Notes under the pieces: generated by a model
Database searches by the model: none
Seen by the model: the letters and a program-made list of their open reading frames with translations, nothing else
What the model was told of the DNA's origin: nothing
Program-made: the position numbers and the translations under genes
Assembly: GCA_002309235.1 (NCBI GenBank)
Contig: DBXA01000079.1
Coordinates: 2,270-7,319, forward strand
Origin: Christensenella sp. UBA1224
GTDB lineage: Bacteria; Bacillota; Clostridia; Christensenellales; Aristaeellaceae
Reading direction: 5' to 3'
DNA: 5,050 nucleotides
Shown: piece after piece, positions 1 to 5,050 of the stretch
Position numbering within the stretch: position 1 is the first letter of the stretch
Layout of the letters: the number at the start of each line of letters is the position of its first letter

Positions 1-3
1 TTT

Positions 4-816
4 TTATTTTCTGCGTATCTTTTCGTCGATGATGGTCTCGGTCTGGTTCATCAGCTTTTTCAGCCGTTCTCTCGTGTAAGCATCTATCCTGTTCCAGAGG
101 GGCTGCAGCTGTTTTTTGTGCCGGCATAGCTTTTCTTTGCAGTTTGAGCACTGCAGGTAATCGTTTGTCGAGACGGAGAACCTTTCGGGATACTTAAAGA
201 AGGTGATCTCCCACCGGAACAAAAGACCGAGAGCAAGAGCCAACAACGTCCACGCGTATAACCTTTTTACGAAGAAAAGAGGAGTGAACATCATGGCATA
301 ATCCCAGTTGTATATCCTGCAGGTACTGCAGCATTTGTTCCGGAAGAACCAGGTCTGGAACGGGCAGAAGAACAGGATACAAATGATGTCACATACTGAA
401 TATGCGCAGCATAACAGAAGCATGAAATCGTCATCCAGCATGCCCATCATATGAAAGGCCCCGAATATACTGTTGAGGACCAGCCAAAGGAGTCCTGCCA
501 GGACAGCGGCGTTGTTGTCCTCGACGACGAGCTCTGTCTTCCCGGATTTTTGATAATTGCGTCTGAATTGTTTCTGGCATCCGGGGCTTTCATATCGGGA
601 AGGGAAAAAGCGCAGCGTCATTTCAAAGGCGAATACGCACCAGATGATGATCATGATGACAGGCTTCTCATCAAAAATATGGATCATGGAACGGCCCGCG
701 TTGAAAAAATGGTTTCGGATAAAACCGACTAGCATGCACAGGAACAGAATGGACCTGTATACAAGGCGGAAATAGTGCGTATTCATGATGAGTGACATTC
801 TGTATTTTCCTGACAT
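4..816 (-). CDS. Cys-rich multi-pass membrane protein of unknown function
   Basis: I do not recognise this 270-residue protein. It has about five hydrophobic segments (residues ~17-33, 52-70, 103-125, 130-152 and 172-200), separated by basic loops. Two cysteine clusters stand out. The first is CCxxC (C162, C163, C166) just before the conserved-looking stretch YNWDYAMMF. The second is in the soluble tail: C223-x2-C226-x4-C231-x-H233, which resembles a small zinc-ribbon half-site. The tail ends in a Lys/Arg-rich, probably helical segment (240-270). The start at 816 is supported by a GGGGGA Shine-Dalgarno (823-828) six bases upstream, ahead of alternative Met7 and Met11. The gene lies 64 nt downstream of the rhomboid protease on the same strand with no terminator between, so an operon is likely. 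Metal or thiol chemistry at the membrane is inference only. The gene is complete; its stop is at 4-6. Confidence 0.72.
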   Translation of the reverse strand: MSGKYRMSLIMNTHYFRLVYRSILFLCMLVGFIRNHFFNAGRSMIHIFDEKPVIMIIIWCVFAFEMTLRFFPSRYESPGCQKQFRRNYQKSGKTELVVEDNNAAVLAGLLWLVLNSIFGAFHMMGMLDDDFMLLLCCAYSVCDIICILFFCPFQTWFFRNKCCSTCRIYNWDYAMMFTPLFFVKRLYAWTLLALALGLLFRWEITFFKYPERFSVSTNDYLQCSNCKEKLCRHKKQLQPLWNRIDAYTRERLKKLMNQTETIIDEKIRRK

Positions 817-880
817 TTTGCATCCCCCGGCAAGTTGAATGGATCGTATGAATCAGTAGAAAATCGGGGTTTTATACCTG

Positions 881-1474
881 TCAAAGGTTGGCCGTACTCT
901 TTTTTCTGTTTAGGAGGAATCCCATGCCCGTGCCAACGATGCCGCCGATGATATGGGCAAGCTGAGAGATATGATCGGTAACGAACAATCCGTCGTATAT
1001 CTGCCCGCCCAGGTAAAACAGCGCTACAAGCAGGAATGTAACGGGGATCCTGCCGTCACCGGAAGAAGTGATGGAGGAGAGCAGTATGAAAGCGAATACG
1101 ACGCCGCTCGCCCCAAACAGCATGACCTGCGGGAAAAAGACCATATTGATGACGCCTGTAAAAAAAGCGGCGGCAGCTATGACGGCTATGATGTTGAGCG
1201 TTCCGTATTTCTCCTCCAGCATAGGCCCCAATATCAGAAGGTACATGATATTGCCCGAAAGATGAGCCCAGTCAACATGGCCGAAAATGTGGAAGAAGCA
1301 GCGGAGCCATGTCAGCGGGTGCGAAAGAGGAGCACGGTACACGCTGAACAGAGAGATGGTACTCTTGCCGTCGGTGATGCCGTCCAACAGAAAAGCGATC
1401 ACGCACACGATCGAGAATACGAGCGTCACCGGCGCGTTGAAGACAAAACGTTCCTTAAGCTTTTTACCGAACAT
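881..1474 (-). CDS. Rhomboid family intramembrane serine protease
   Basis: Rhomboids cleave transmembrane substrates inside the membrane using a Ser-His dyad. This 197-residue protein shows the full signature. H66-x4-H71-x3-N75 (GHVDWAHLSGN) matches the His/His/Asn oxyanion motif of TM2. GASG at 121-124 gives nucleophile Ser123, and H174 in the last helix (AHIIGG) is the catalytic His. Six membrane segments fit the minimal bacterial core: ~14-31, 72-86, 92-111, 115-135, 143-163 and 169-188. There is no extra cytoplasmic domain. The start at 1474 is chosen over an in-frame ATG at 1606 because GGGAAGAGG sits just upstream and because the longer version would read through the promoter at 1505-1533. 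The substrate is unknown; the membrane protein encoded next could be a partner or substrate, but nothing in the sequence proves it. Confidence 0.93.
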   Translation of the reverse strand: MFGKKLKERFVFNAPVTLVFSIVCVIAFLLDGITDGKSTISLFSVYRAPLSHPLTWLRCFFHIFGHVDWAHLSGNIMYLLILGPMLEEKYGTLNIIAVIAAAAFFTGVINMVFFPQVMLFGASGVVFAFILLSSITSSGDGRIPVTFLLVALFYLGGQIYDGLFVTDHISQLAHIIGGIVGTGMGFLLNRKKSTANL

Positions 1475-1504
1475 GTGATCGCCTCTTCCCTGATATCTGT
1501 ATTC

Positions 1505-1533
1505 AGTATAATCCACATCCGTTAAAACCGCAA
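1505..1533 (-). promoter_or_regulatory. Putative sigma-A promoter of the rhomboid gene
   Basis: On the minus strand, TTGCGG (1528-1533) and TATACT (1505-1510) are separated by exactly 17 bp. Transcription would start near 1498, giving a short leader of about 24 nt before the ATG at 1474. The -35 box matches the consensus only in its first three bases, while the -10 is good. This is a sequence prediction only. Confidence 0.55.
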
Positions 1534-1539
1534 TATAGG

Positions 1540-1556
1540 AAACGAAACTATCGTTT
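1540..1556. promoter_or_regulatory. Candidate operator: 17-nt dyad AAACGA-N5-TCGTTT
   Basis: A perfect 6-bp inverted repeat with a 5-bp centre lies 6 bp upstream of the -35 box of the rhomboid promoter, in the region between the divergent transcription units. Its size and symmetry suit a dimeric helix-turn-helix regulator. It is not followed by a U-tract on either strand, so it is not a terminator. No regulator is encoded in the window, and a 6-bp dyad can occur by chance. Confidence 0.25.
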
Positions 1557-1639
1557 AACCTGATGGCAGGCAGTTTATGAAACAGGCAAACATGCCTAAT
1601 TAACAAAAAAACGGTTTCCGATTCTCAAAAGCAGTATTA

Positions 1640-1648
1640 TGATATAAA
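1640..1648 (+). promoter_or_regulatory. ribU: Putative extended -10 promoter of the ribU operon
   Basis: TGATATAAA reads as an extended -10 (TG-N-TATAAA) about 20 bp upstream of the first riboswitch helix. No good -35 is present; TTTCCG at 1615-1620 and nearby hexamers are poor. An overlapping TATGAT at 1638-1643 is an alternative -10. The position just ahead of the aptamer is right for a promoter that places the whole riboswitch in the transcript. Confidence 0.4.
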
Positions 1649-1668
1649 ACGAAGTGAATATAAAAGAG

Positions 1669-1782
1669 GCCTTTGGGGCAGGGTGTGATTCCTGACCGAT
1701 GGTATAGTCCATGAACCTTTCGAAAGAAAGGCCGATCCGGTGAGATTCCGGAACCGACGGTATAGTCCGGATGGGAAAAGGC
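1669..1782 (+). promoter_or_regulatory. FMN riboswitch (RFN element) aptamer
   Basis: The conserved RFN string is readable end to end. P1 is GCCTTT (1669-1674) with AAAGGC (1777-1782). P2 is CAGG/CCTG (1679-1682/1691-1694), inside GGGGCAGGGTG. P3 is ATGG/CCAT (1699-1702/1709-1712) with loop TATAGT. P4 is CCTTTC-GAAA-GAAAGG (1716-1731). P5 is CCGG/CCGG (1737-1740/1748-1751). P6 is CGG/CCG (1758-1760/1767-1769), again with loop TATAGT, followed by the diagnostic GGATGGGA. This RNA binds flavin mononucleotide and usually represses downstream riboflavin transport or synthesis genes. The following gene is a riboflavin importer, exactly as expected. The terminator at 1814-1853 suggests control at the level of transcription. 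Confidence 0.95.
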
Positions 1783-1824
1783 GTTATAGTCCTCGGTTCT
1801 TCCTGAGGCTGCGATCCCGGGCTG
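1763..1824 (+). promoter_or_regulatory. Antiterminator pairing within the FMN riboswitch leader
   Basis: Bases 1763-1772 (TAGTCCGGAT, the L6/P6 3' side of the aptamer) can pair with 1814-1824 (ATCCCGGGCTG), leaving only C1818 bulged. This gives ten pairs, two of them G-U. It uses the left arm of the terminator hairpin and breaks P6, so aptamer folding and antitermination exclude each other. That predicts ON without FMN and OFF with FMN. A small hairpin, CCTCGG-TTCTTC-CTGAGG (1791-1808), sits between the two arms. The pairing was found by eye; no energies were computed. Confidence 0.5.
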
Positions 1825-1853
1825 CTTTTATGGAGCTTCGGGATATTTTATTT
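1814..1853 (+). terminator. Riboswitch-controlled intrinsic terminator
   Basis: ATCCCGGGCT (1814-1823) pairs with AGCTTCGGGAT (1834-1844) through ten base pairs, with one bulged U and a 10-nt loop. ATTTTATTT (1845-1853) follows directly. It lies between the FMN aptamer and the ribU Shine-Dalgarno (1855-1860), the classic place for the expression platform of a transcriptional FMN riboswitch. The U-tract is interrupted by an A, so efficiency may be moderate. Confidence 0.7.
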
Positions 1854-1868
1854 CAGGAGGGATCTGTT

Positions 1869-2483
1869 ATGTCTGGTGCATTATCCAAAGATGCGCAGCG
1901 CGTTCATCTGATCGCAGGCTGCGGCATGCTTACCGCAGTCGCGGTTCTTCTGCAGTATATCGAGGTGCCTATCCCGATCATGCCTTCCTTCATCAAGCTG
2001 GATTTTTCCGATATGCCGGAACTGATCGGTGCTTTTGCTTACGGGCCTCTGGCCGGCGTCACCATCGCGCTGCTTAAGAACTTGATCCATTTGCTCGCTT
2101 CGCAGAGCGTCGGCGTAGGGGAGCTGTCGAATTTCCTGCTGGGCGCGGCTTTTGCCTTTGCTGCCGGCTTTATCTACAAGAGAAACAAAACCAGGCGCAC
2201 TGCACTTATAGCAGGTATCGCAGCATCGATTGCTATGGCGGCTGTCAGTCTGCCGAGCAATTACTATATCATCTATCCCTTGTATTACAACGTGATGGGC
2301 TTCCCCGAAAAGGCCATACTCGGCATGTATCAGGCTCTTCTTCCGTCTGTGGACAGTATTTTTGAAGCGCTTGTCGTATTCAATGTACCGTTTACATTTG
2401 TTAAAGGCCTGATCTGTGTGGCGATCACCATGCTGGTATATAAGCCTCTCGGCCCGATCCTTAAGGGAAGAAGGCGCGCTTGA
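1869..2483 (+). CDS. ribU: Riboflavin ECF transporter substrate-binding (S) component RibU
   Basis: RibU is the membrane S component that binds riboflavin and works with a shared ECF energising module (EcfT plus two ATPases), which is not in this window. The 204-residue, very hydrophobic protein shows the family landmarks. FIKLDFSDMPELIG (41-54) leads into AYGPLAGV and LLKNLIH (68-74). GELSNFLLG follows at 84-92, NYYIIYPLY at 131-139, and NVPFTFVKGLI at 172-182. About six membrane helices fit. AGGAGG at 1855-1860, eight bases before the ATG, fixes the start; an in-frame GTG at 1740 lies inside the riboswitch and is rejected. The gene overlaps the riboflavin kinase gene by one base (TGATG). 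The FMN riboswitch independently supports riboflavin as the substrate. Confidence 0.95.
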   Translation: MSGALSKDAQRVHLIAGCGMLTAVAVLLQYIEVPIPIMPSFIKLDFSDMPELIGAFAYGPLAGVTIALLKNLIHLLASQSVGVGELSNFLLGAAFAFAAGFIYKRNKTRRTALIAGIAASIAMAAVSLPSNYYIIYPLYYNVMGFPEKAILGMYQALLPSVDSIFEALVVFNVPFTFVKGLICVAITMLVYKPLGPILKGRRRA

Positions 2484-2881
2484 TGTGCAGCGTAAAGCTC
2501 CCGTATCAGTTCAGGGGAAAGGTCCTTCACGGCAAACAGATGGGAAGGCATATCGGTTTTCCCACTCTCAACCTTATCCCGGATCATAAAGCCGATATTC
2601 CCTTTGGAGTGTATGCCTCGGAAGTGGAGGCAGGCGGCGTTCGCTATCATGGTATGACTAATGTAGGCGCGCATCCTACGCTGCCGAAAGGCGGTATCAC
2701 CGTTGAAACACATCTGATCGATCAGCATATCGATCTGTACGGTGAGGAGATCACAGTTACCCTTCTAAAGTTCCTTCGGGAGGAGAAGAGATTTGACAGC
2801 GTGGAAGAGCTTGCCAAAGCTTTGAGCGATGATAAAAAGCATGTGATCGAATGGTTTAAACGAATGCCGGCGGATCTTTAG
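2483..2881 (+). CDS. Riboflavin kinase (stand-alone flavokinase domain)
   Basis: It phosphorylates riboflavin to FMN with ATP. The 132 residues correspond to the C-terminal kinase half of bifunctional RibF, and the N-terminal FAD synthetase (nucleotidyltransferase) half is absent. Visible motifs are G21-RHI-GFPTLN (25-30, the flavokinase PTxN-type loop), G42-V-Y44, GMTNVGAHPT (57-66), VETHLID (74-80) with the presumed catalytic E75, and DLYGEEITV (84-92). The usual ending RFDSVEELAKAL--D follows. The ATG at 2483 shares its A with the ribU stop codon, and GGGAAGAAGG lies about 8 nt upstream. A TTG at 2480 is an alternative start, but I prefer the ATG. Overlap and order imply translational coupling with RibU: riboflavin is trapped as FMN on entry. 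FAD synthesis must be encoded elsewhere. Confidence 0.92.
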   Translation: MCSVKLPYQFRGKVLHGKQMGRHIGFPTLNLIPDHKADIPFGVYASEVEAGGVRYHGMTNVGAHPTLPKGGITVETHLIDQHIDLYGEEITVTLLKFLREEKRFDSVEELAKALSDDKKHVIEWFKRMPADL

Positions 2882-2888
2882 AAAACAA

Positions 2889-2925
2889 AAGCTGCCGCAG
2901 TTTGGTCTGCGGCAGCTTGCATTTT
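2889..2925. terminator. Bidirectional terminator between convergent operons
   Basis: AAGCTGCCGCAG (2889-2900) and CTGCGGCAGCTT (2907-2918) form a perfect 12-bp stem with a 6-nt loop. On the minus strand the stem runs straight into TTTTGTTTTC, a good U-tract. On the plus strand GCATTTTC follows, which is weaker. It lies 7 nt after the riboflavin kinase stop and 16 nt after the stop of the converging thioredoxin-like gene, so it probably ends both transcripts. Confidence 0.88.
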
Positions 2926-2934
2926 CACTCTCTG

Positions 2935-4047
2935 TTATTCTTCGTCGCCCAGGTAGGAAAGTATGATGTTTTCCCAATCCTCATAGGATCTGGAGCCGAT
3001 ATACGGTTCTTCGGAAATGATCTTGCCCTCCGCATCCGCAAAGACTGTTGTTGGCACGTACATGGTGGTATATCCGTTTAACGCCTCGCAATTCCGGATG
3101 ACAGGGTAGGTAATGCCTGTGTCTTTTACGATCCCAAGCACGTCCTGATCGACATCAGGCGTAGACCAGACGCCGAGTATCAGCAGCCCCTTTTCACCGT
3201 ACGTTTCAAACAGCTTCTCAAGATCCGGGAGCTCTGCCAAACAAGGGCCGCACCACGGTTCCCAGAAGTTGATCATGATCAGATTGGCACCGCTGATATC
3301 ATCATACTCCATCTTGTTCCCGTAAATATCGGTGGTCTGCAGTGCAGAGATATCGCTTGCCTGAATGTTCTCGCGCTGTTCCGTATAGTCCGTATAAGGG
3401 GAATCATCGATATCGATCTTATCGATATCATAGGTAAAACTGACGGTCGTGAAGGTTACGGGTTCACCGTTCAGATAGCTTTCTGTCTCAGCGCTGAGCA
3501 CGAATCCGGTCACAGGATCTATGATCAGCTGATCGACGCTGATGACGGAGCCTTCGCTGCTCGTTTTTACCTTGACTTCATAGCTGTCGCCCCGGTCGGT
3601 ACGTGCGATGATCTCGCTATCGAAGGAGCCGTAGGTGAACAGTGAGCTGTTAAGGACAGAATCGATATCCTCAGATGACAGTTCGGAACGGGATGCGCTG
3701 TCACCTGAGGAAGCATAGAAATATCCGTCTGCCGGATCCGTGGAAAAGTAGATGTAAAGGCGCGTGCCATCCTGGTAATCTGCAAACTGGTTGTATTGGG
3801 TGATGTCCTCATTGCGCAGATAACGCAGGGAATACTTCATCTCTTCCTCGAGATCGTTCTCGCGGAAAACAAAATCTGCCCGGAAGGCGCTGTTCAGCCT
3901 CAAGATGGTCTCGGGAATGGTCATCTCTGTCAGCTTTTCGATCGTGACTTCGCCGACAGATGAATAATATGGCGCTGCCTCCTCTGCAACGGCGGCAGAT
4001 GCCGCTAAAAAGATAAGCAGCATCAATACGGTAAGAACTCGCTTCAT
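2935..4047 (-). CDS. Secreted TlpA/ResA-like thioredoxin-fold protein with long N-terminal domain
   Basis: This is a thiol-disulfide oxidoreductase-like protein of the extracytoplasmic space. In the 370-residue form, residues 1-21 are a signal peptide (MKR, hydrophobic core, AVA cleavage site before EEA). There is no lipobox Cys, so it is not a lipoprotein. Residues ~30-215 form an acidic, mostly beta-looking region that ends in repeated strand-like stretches (IDPVTGF, SYLNGEP, VSFTYDID), loosely like LolA/RseB-type lipid-binding folds; this is my inference. The C-terminal ~130 residues are a TlpA-type domain with NFWEPWCGPCLAELP (active site C266 and C269 in WCGPC) and cis-Pro332 in YVPTT. 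An extra Cys320 is present. The ATG at 4047 is preferred over 4065 because AAAGGACAGG lies just upstream of it. It is probably co-transcribed with the epimerase 76 nt upstream. The redox partner is not in the window. Confidence 0.88.
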   Translation of the reverse strand: MKRVLTVLMLLIFLAASAAVAEEAAPYYSSVGEVTIEKLTEMTIPETILRLNSAFRADFVFRENDLEEEMKYSLRYLRNEDITQYNQFADYQDGTRLYIYFSTDPADGYFYASSGDSASRSELSSEDIDSVLNSSLFTYGSFDSEIIARTDRGDSYEVKVKTSSEGSVISVDQLIIDPVTGFVLSAETESYLNGEPVTFTTVSFTYDIDKIDIDDSPYTDYTEQRENIQASDISALQTTDIYGNKMEYDDISGANLIMINFWEPWCGPCLAELPDLEKLFETYGEKGLLILGVWSTPDVDQDVLGIVKDTGITYPVIRNCEALNGYTTMYVPTTVFADAEGKIISEEPYIGSRSYEDWENIILSYLGDEE

Positions 4048-4123
4048 TGTTTCCTGTCCTTTCATGGATCATTTGCCTGTTTGACGCTGGCCGGAAGGCT
4101 TTTGTTCCTTTTGCATCCCAGTA

Positions 4124-4918
4124 TCAGAATACGTATTTGCGCATTTCTTCGTATGCAGCGCGCATCGTCGTCTCATAGTCGCCGTTGGCTCTCGCTTCGC
4201 AGGAAAGGCGGGCATTATATCCTGCTTTTTTCAGTTCTCTGAAGAAGGAGGCATAATCGGCACCGTCGTTTGCGGCGGGCATAACCCGGCCGTTGGGATT
4301 GGCGATATGCGCGTGGACGATCATATTGCCGAAATCACTGAATTTCGTCATATCCTCTTTCTCGAGGAAGATGTGATAATAGTCTGTCATGACGCGGATA
4401 TTGTCTTTTCCGCATGCCCTTGCCACGGCAACGGATTGCTCTGTCAGGTTGAAGGTGGGGGATTCCCTTTTGTTCAGCCCTTCGATGGCGACTGTATAGC
4501 CGTATTTCGCGGCAGCCGGGGAAATGACCTCCGCGCAGATCTGCGTGAGCTGTTCGTATACATTCTTCTCATCATAGCCCATATCTGTCGGGTAATTCCT
4601 TGCACCGCCTGCGCCTATGACAAGTATGGAGTTGTGCATCCAGGCGGTAGCTTCGAGCTCTGTACAGAATTTCTCATAGGCTTCTTTTAATTGCGCCTGT
4701 GTCTGCGCACCTGCGGGGTTGTATATGCCGGGGAAACGCTTTGCGGTGGAATCGACATGCAGGCCGGTCTTTTCAAGAGCTTCTCTGTAACGCGCGACTT
4801 CGTCCGGATCCATTTTGGATGAATCCATGATGTTGGTCTCTACGTATTCAAAGCCTATCTTTTTCAGTATTGCCAGGTTTTCGTAAGCGCCTATGCCTAT
4901 GCAGCAGCCGAGTTTCAT
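4124..4918 (-). CDS. Sugar phosphate isomerase/epimerase-like TIM-barrel protein
   Basis: It belongs to the xylose isomerase-like (AP endonuclease 2) TIM-barrel superfamily, whose enzymes use a divalent metal to isomerise or epimerise sugars and related polyols. In the 264 residues, the metal-ligand set of the tagatose/psicose-epimerase type is readable: E146 in AIEGLNKRES, D179 in TDYYH (with H182 two-residue spaced), H204 in HAHIANP and E241 in SCEAR. The N-terminal strand MKLGCCIGIG and FEYVETNI (residue ~23-30) are also typical. Length is normal for the family. AAGGAG upstream of the ATG supports the start, though the spacing (about 12 nt) is long. The substrate cannot be assigned: ketohexose epimerase, inosose-type and hydroxypyruvate-isomerase-like members share this architecture. 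There is no sugar transporter or kinase neighbour to guide the assignment. Confidence 0.88.
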   Translation of the reverse strand: MKLGCCIGIGAYENLAILKKIGFEYVETNIMDSSKMDPDEVARYREALEKTGLHVDSTAKRFPGIYNPAGAQTQAQLKEAYEKFCTELEATAWMHNSILVIGAGGARNYPTDMGYDEKNVYEQLTQICAEVISPAAAKYGYTVAIEGLNKRESPTFNLTEQSVAVARACGKDNIRVMTDYYHIFLEKEDMTKFSDFGNMIVHAHIANPNGRVMPAANDGADYASFFRELKKAGYNARLSCEARANGDYETTMRAAYEEMRKYVF

Positions 4919-4956
4919 GATTTATTCCAACTCCTTTATGCGGTATATCCGTGAAT

Positions 4957-4985
4957 ATTGTATCTGATGAGGAAAGGATTGTAAA
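4957..4985 (-). promoter_or_regulatory. Strong putative sigma-A promoter of the epimerase gene
   Basis: On the minus strand, TTTACA (4980-4985) and TACAAT (4957-4962) are spaced by 17 bp, each one mismatch from consensus. The start site would fall near 4950, leaving about 31 nt of leader with the ribosome binding site. No such promoter is seen in the 76-nt gap before the thioredoxin-like gene, so this promoter probably drives both genes. Confidence 0.7.
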
Positions 4986-5018
4986 GCATTGTATTCATGT
5001 TTGCGGCAGAGAGATCAC

Positions 5019-5046
5019 CTGCAGAGCTGCCAGAAGGCTACTGCAG
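5019..5046. repeat. Imperfect inverted repeat at the window edge
   Basis: The palindrome CTGCAG occurs at 5019-5024 and 5041-5046, with GCC-AGAA-GGC between them, so an interrupted stem-loop can form. It lies upstream of the epimerase promoter and may be part of a terminator of a gene beyond the window. No U-tract is visible before the sequence ends. Confidence 0.2.
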
Positions 5047-5050
5047 CTGC

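Noticed and set aside
451..732. Plus-strand open frame of 93 codons
   Set aside because: It is antisense to the Cys-rich membrane protein, with no ribosome binding site or domain. The hydrophobic minus-strand reading with a good Shine-Dalgarno is preferred.
817..880. Possible separate promoter for the Cys-rich membrane gene (TTGACA on the minus strand at 879-884)
   Set aside because: No acceptable -10 lies at 16-18 bp spacing (TTCTAC at 17 bp), so read-through from the rhomboid promoter is the simpler view.
953..1525. Plus-strand open frame of 190 codons
   Set aside because: It lies antisense to the rhomboid gene, is highly charged with no recognisable domain, and lacks a ribosome binding site; the minus strand carries full catalytic motifs.
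1584..1597. Short palindrome AGGCA-AACA-TGCCT
   Set aside because: It has only a 5-bp stem with no U-tract and no clear relation to a promoter; likely chance.
1475..1606. N-terminal extension of the rhomboid gene by 44 codons
   Set aside because: This stretch contains the ribosome binding site, a TTGCGG-17-TATACT promoter and a dyad, and its translation has no rhomboid-like features.
1740..1868. N-terminal extension of RibU from GTG 1740
   Set aside because: It is entirely within the FMN aptamer and terminator; the Arg-rich translation is unlike RibU, and AGGAGG precedes the ATG at 1869.
4307..4690. Plus-strand open frame of 127 codons
   Set aside because: It is a mirror of the TIM-barrel gene, which shows all its metal ligands on the minus strand; the plus frame has no motif or start signal.

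Overview
The window looks like an ordinary chromosomal segment of a low-to-mid GC Bacillota, most likely a gut- or rumen-type clostridial lineage. The basis is a GC content near one half, strong AGGAGG-type ribosome binding sites, sigma-A-like promoters, U-tract terminators, an FMN riboswitch, and an ECF-type riboflavin S component (RibU). The genus cannot be read from the sequence. No phage, IS, CRISPR, tRNA or rRNA is visible.

Layout: positions 1-1474 hold two minus-strand genes, a rhomboid protease (start 1474) followed 64 nt later by an unrecognised Cys-rich multi-spanning membrane protein (start 816). No terminator is seen between them, so they are probably co-transcribed from a promoter at 1505-1533. 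Positions 1475-1868 are a divergent regulatory region. It carries the rhomboid promoter, a 17-nt dyad upstream of that promoter, a putative promoter for the rightward operon, an FMN riboswitch (1669-1782) and an intrinsic terminator that serves as its expression platform (1814-1853). Positions 1869-2881 hold a tight two-gene operon: ribU and a kinase-only riboflavin kinase whose ATG overlaps the ribU stop codon. Together they import riboflavin and trap it as FMN, and FMN would shut the operon off.

A strong hairpin at 2889-2918 serves as a shared terminator for this operon and for the convergent minus-strand pair to its right. That pair is a sugar phosphate isomerase/epimerase-like TIM barrel (4124-4918, with a near-consensus promoter at 4957-4985) and, 76 nt downstream, a secreted TlpA/ResA-type thioredoxin-like protein with a long N-terminal domain (2935-4047). 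The functional link between these two is unclear.

The most interesting points are: the kinase-only RFK coupled to RibU under an FMN riboswitch; a readable antiterminator/terminator choice in that leader, with a third copy of the TATAGTCC motif; and the Cys-rich membrane protein beside the rhomboid. I found no clear evidence of a wholly new system.
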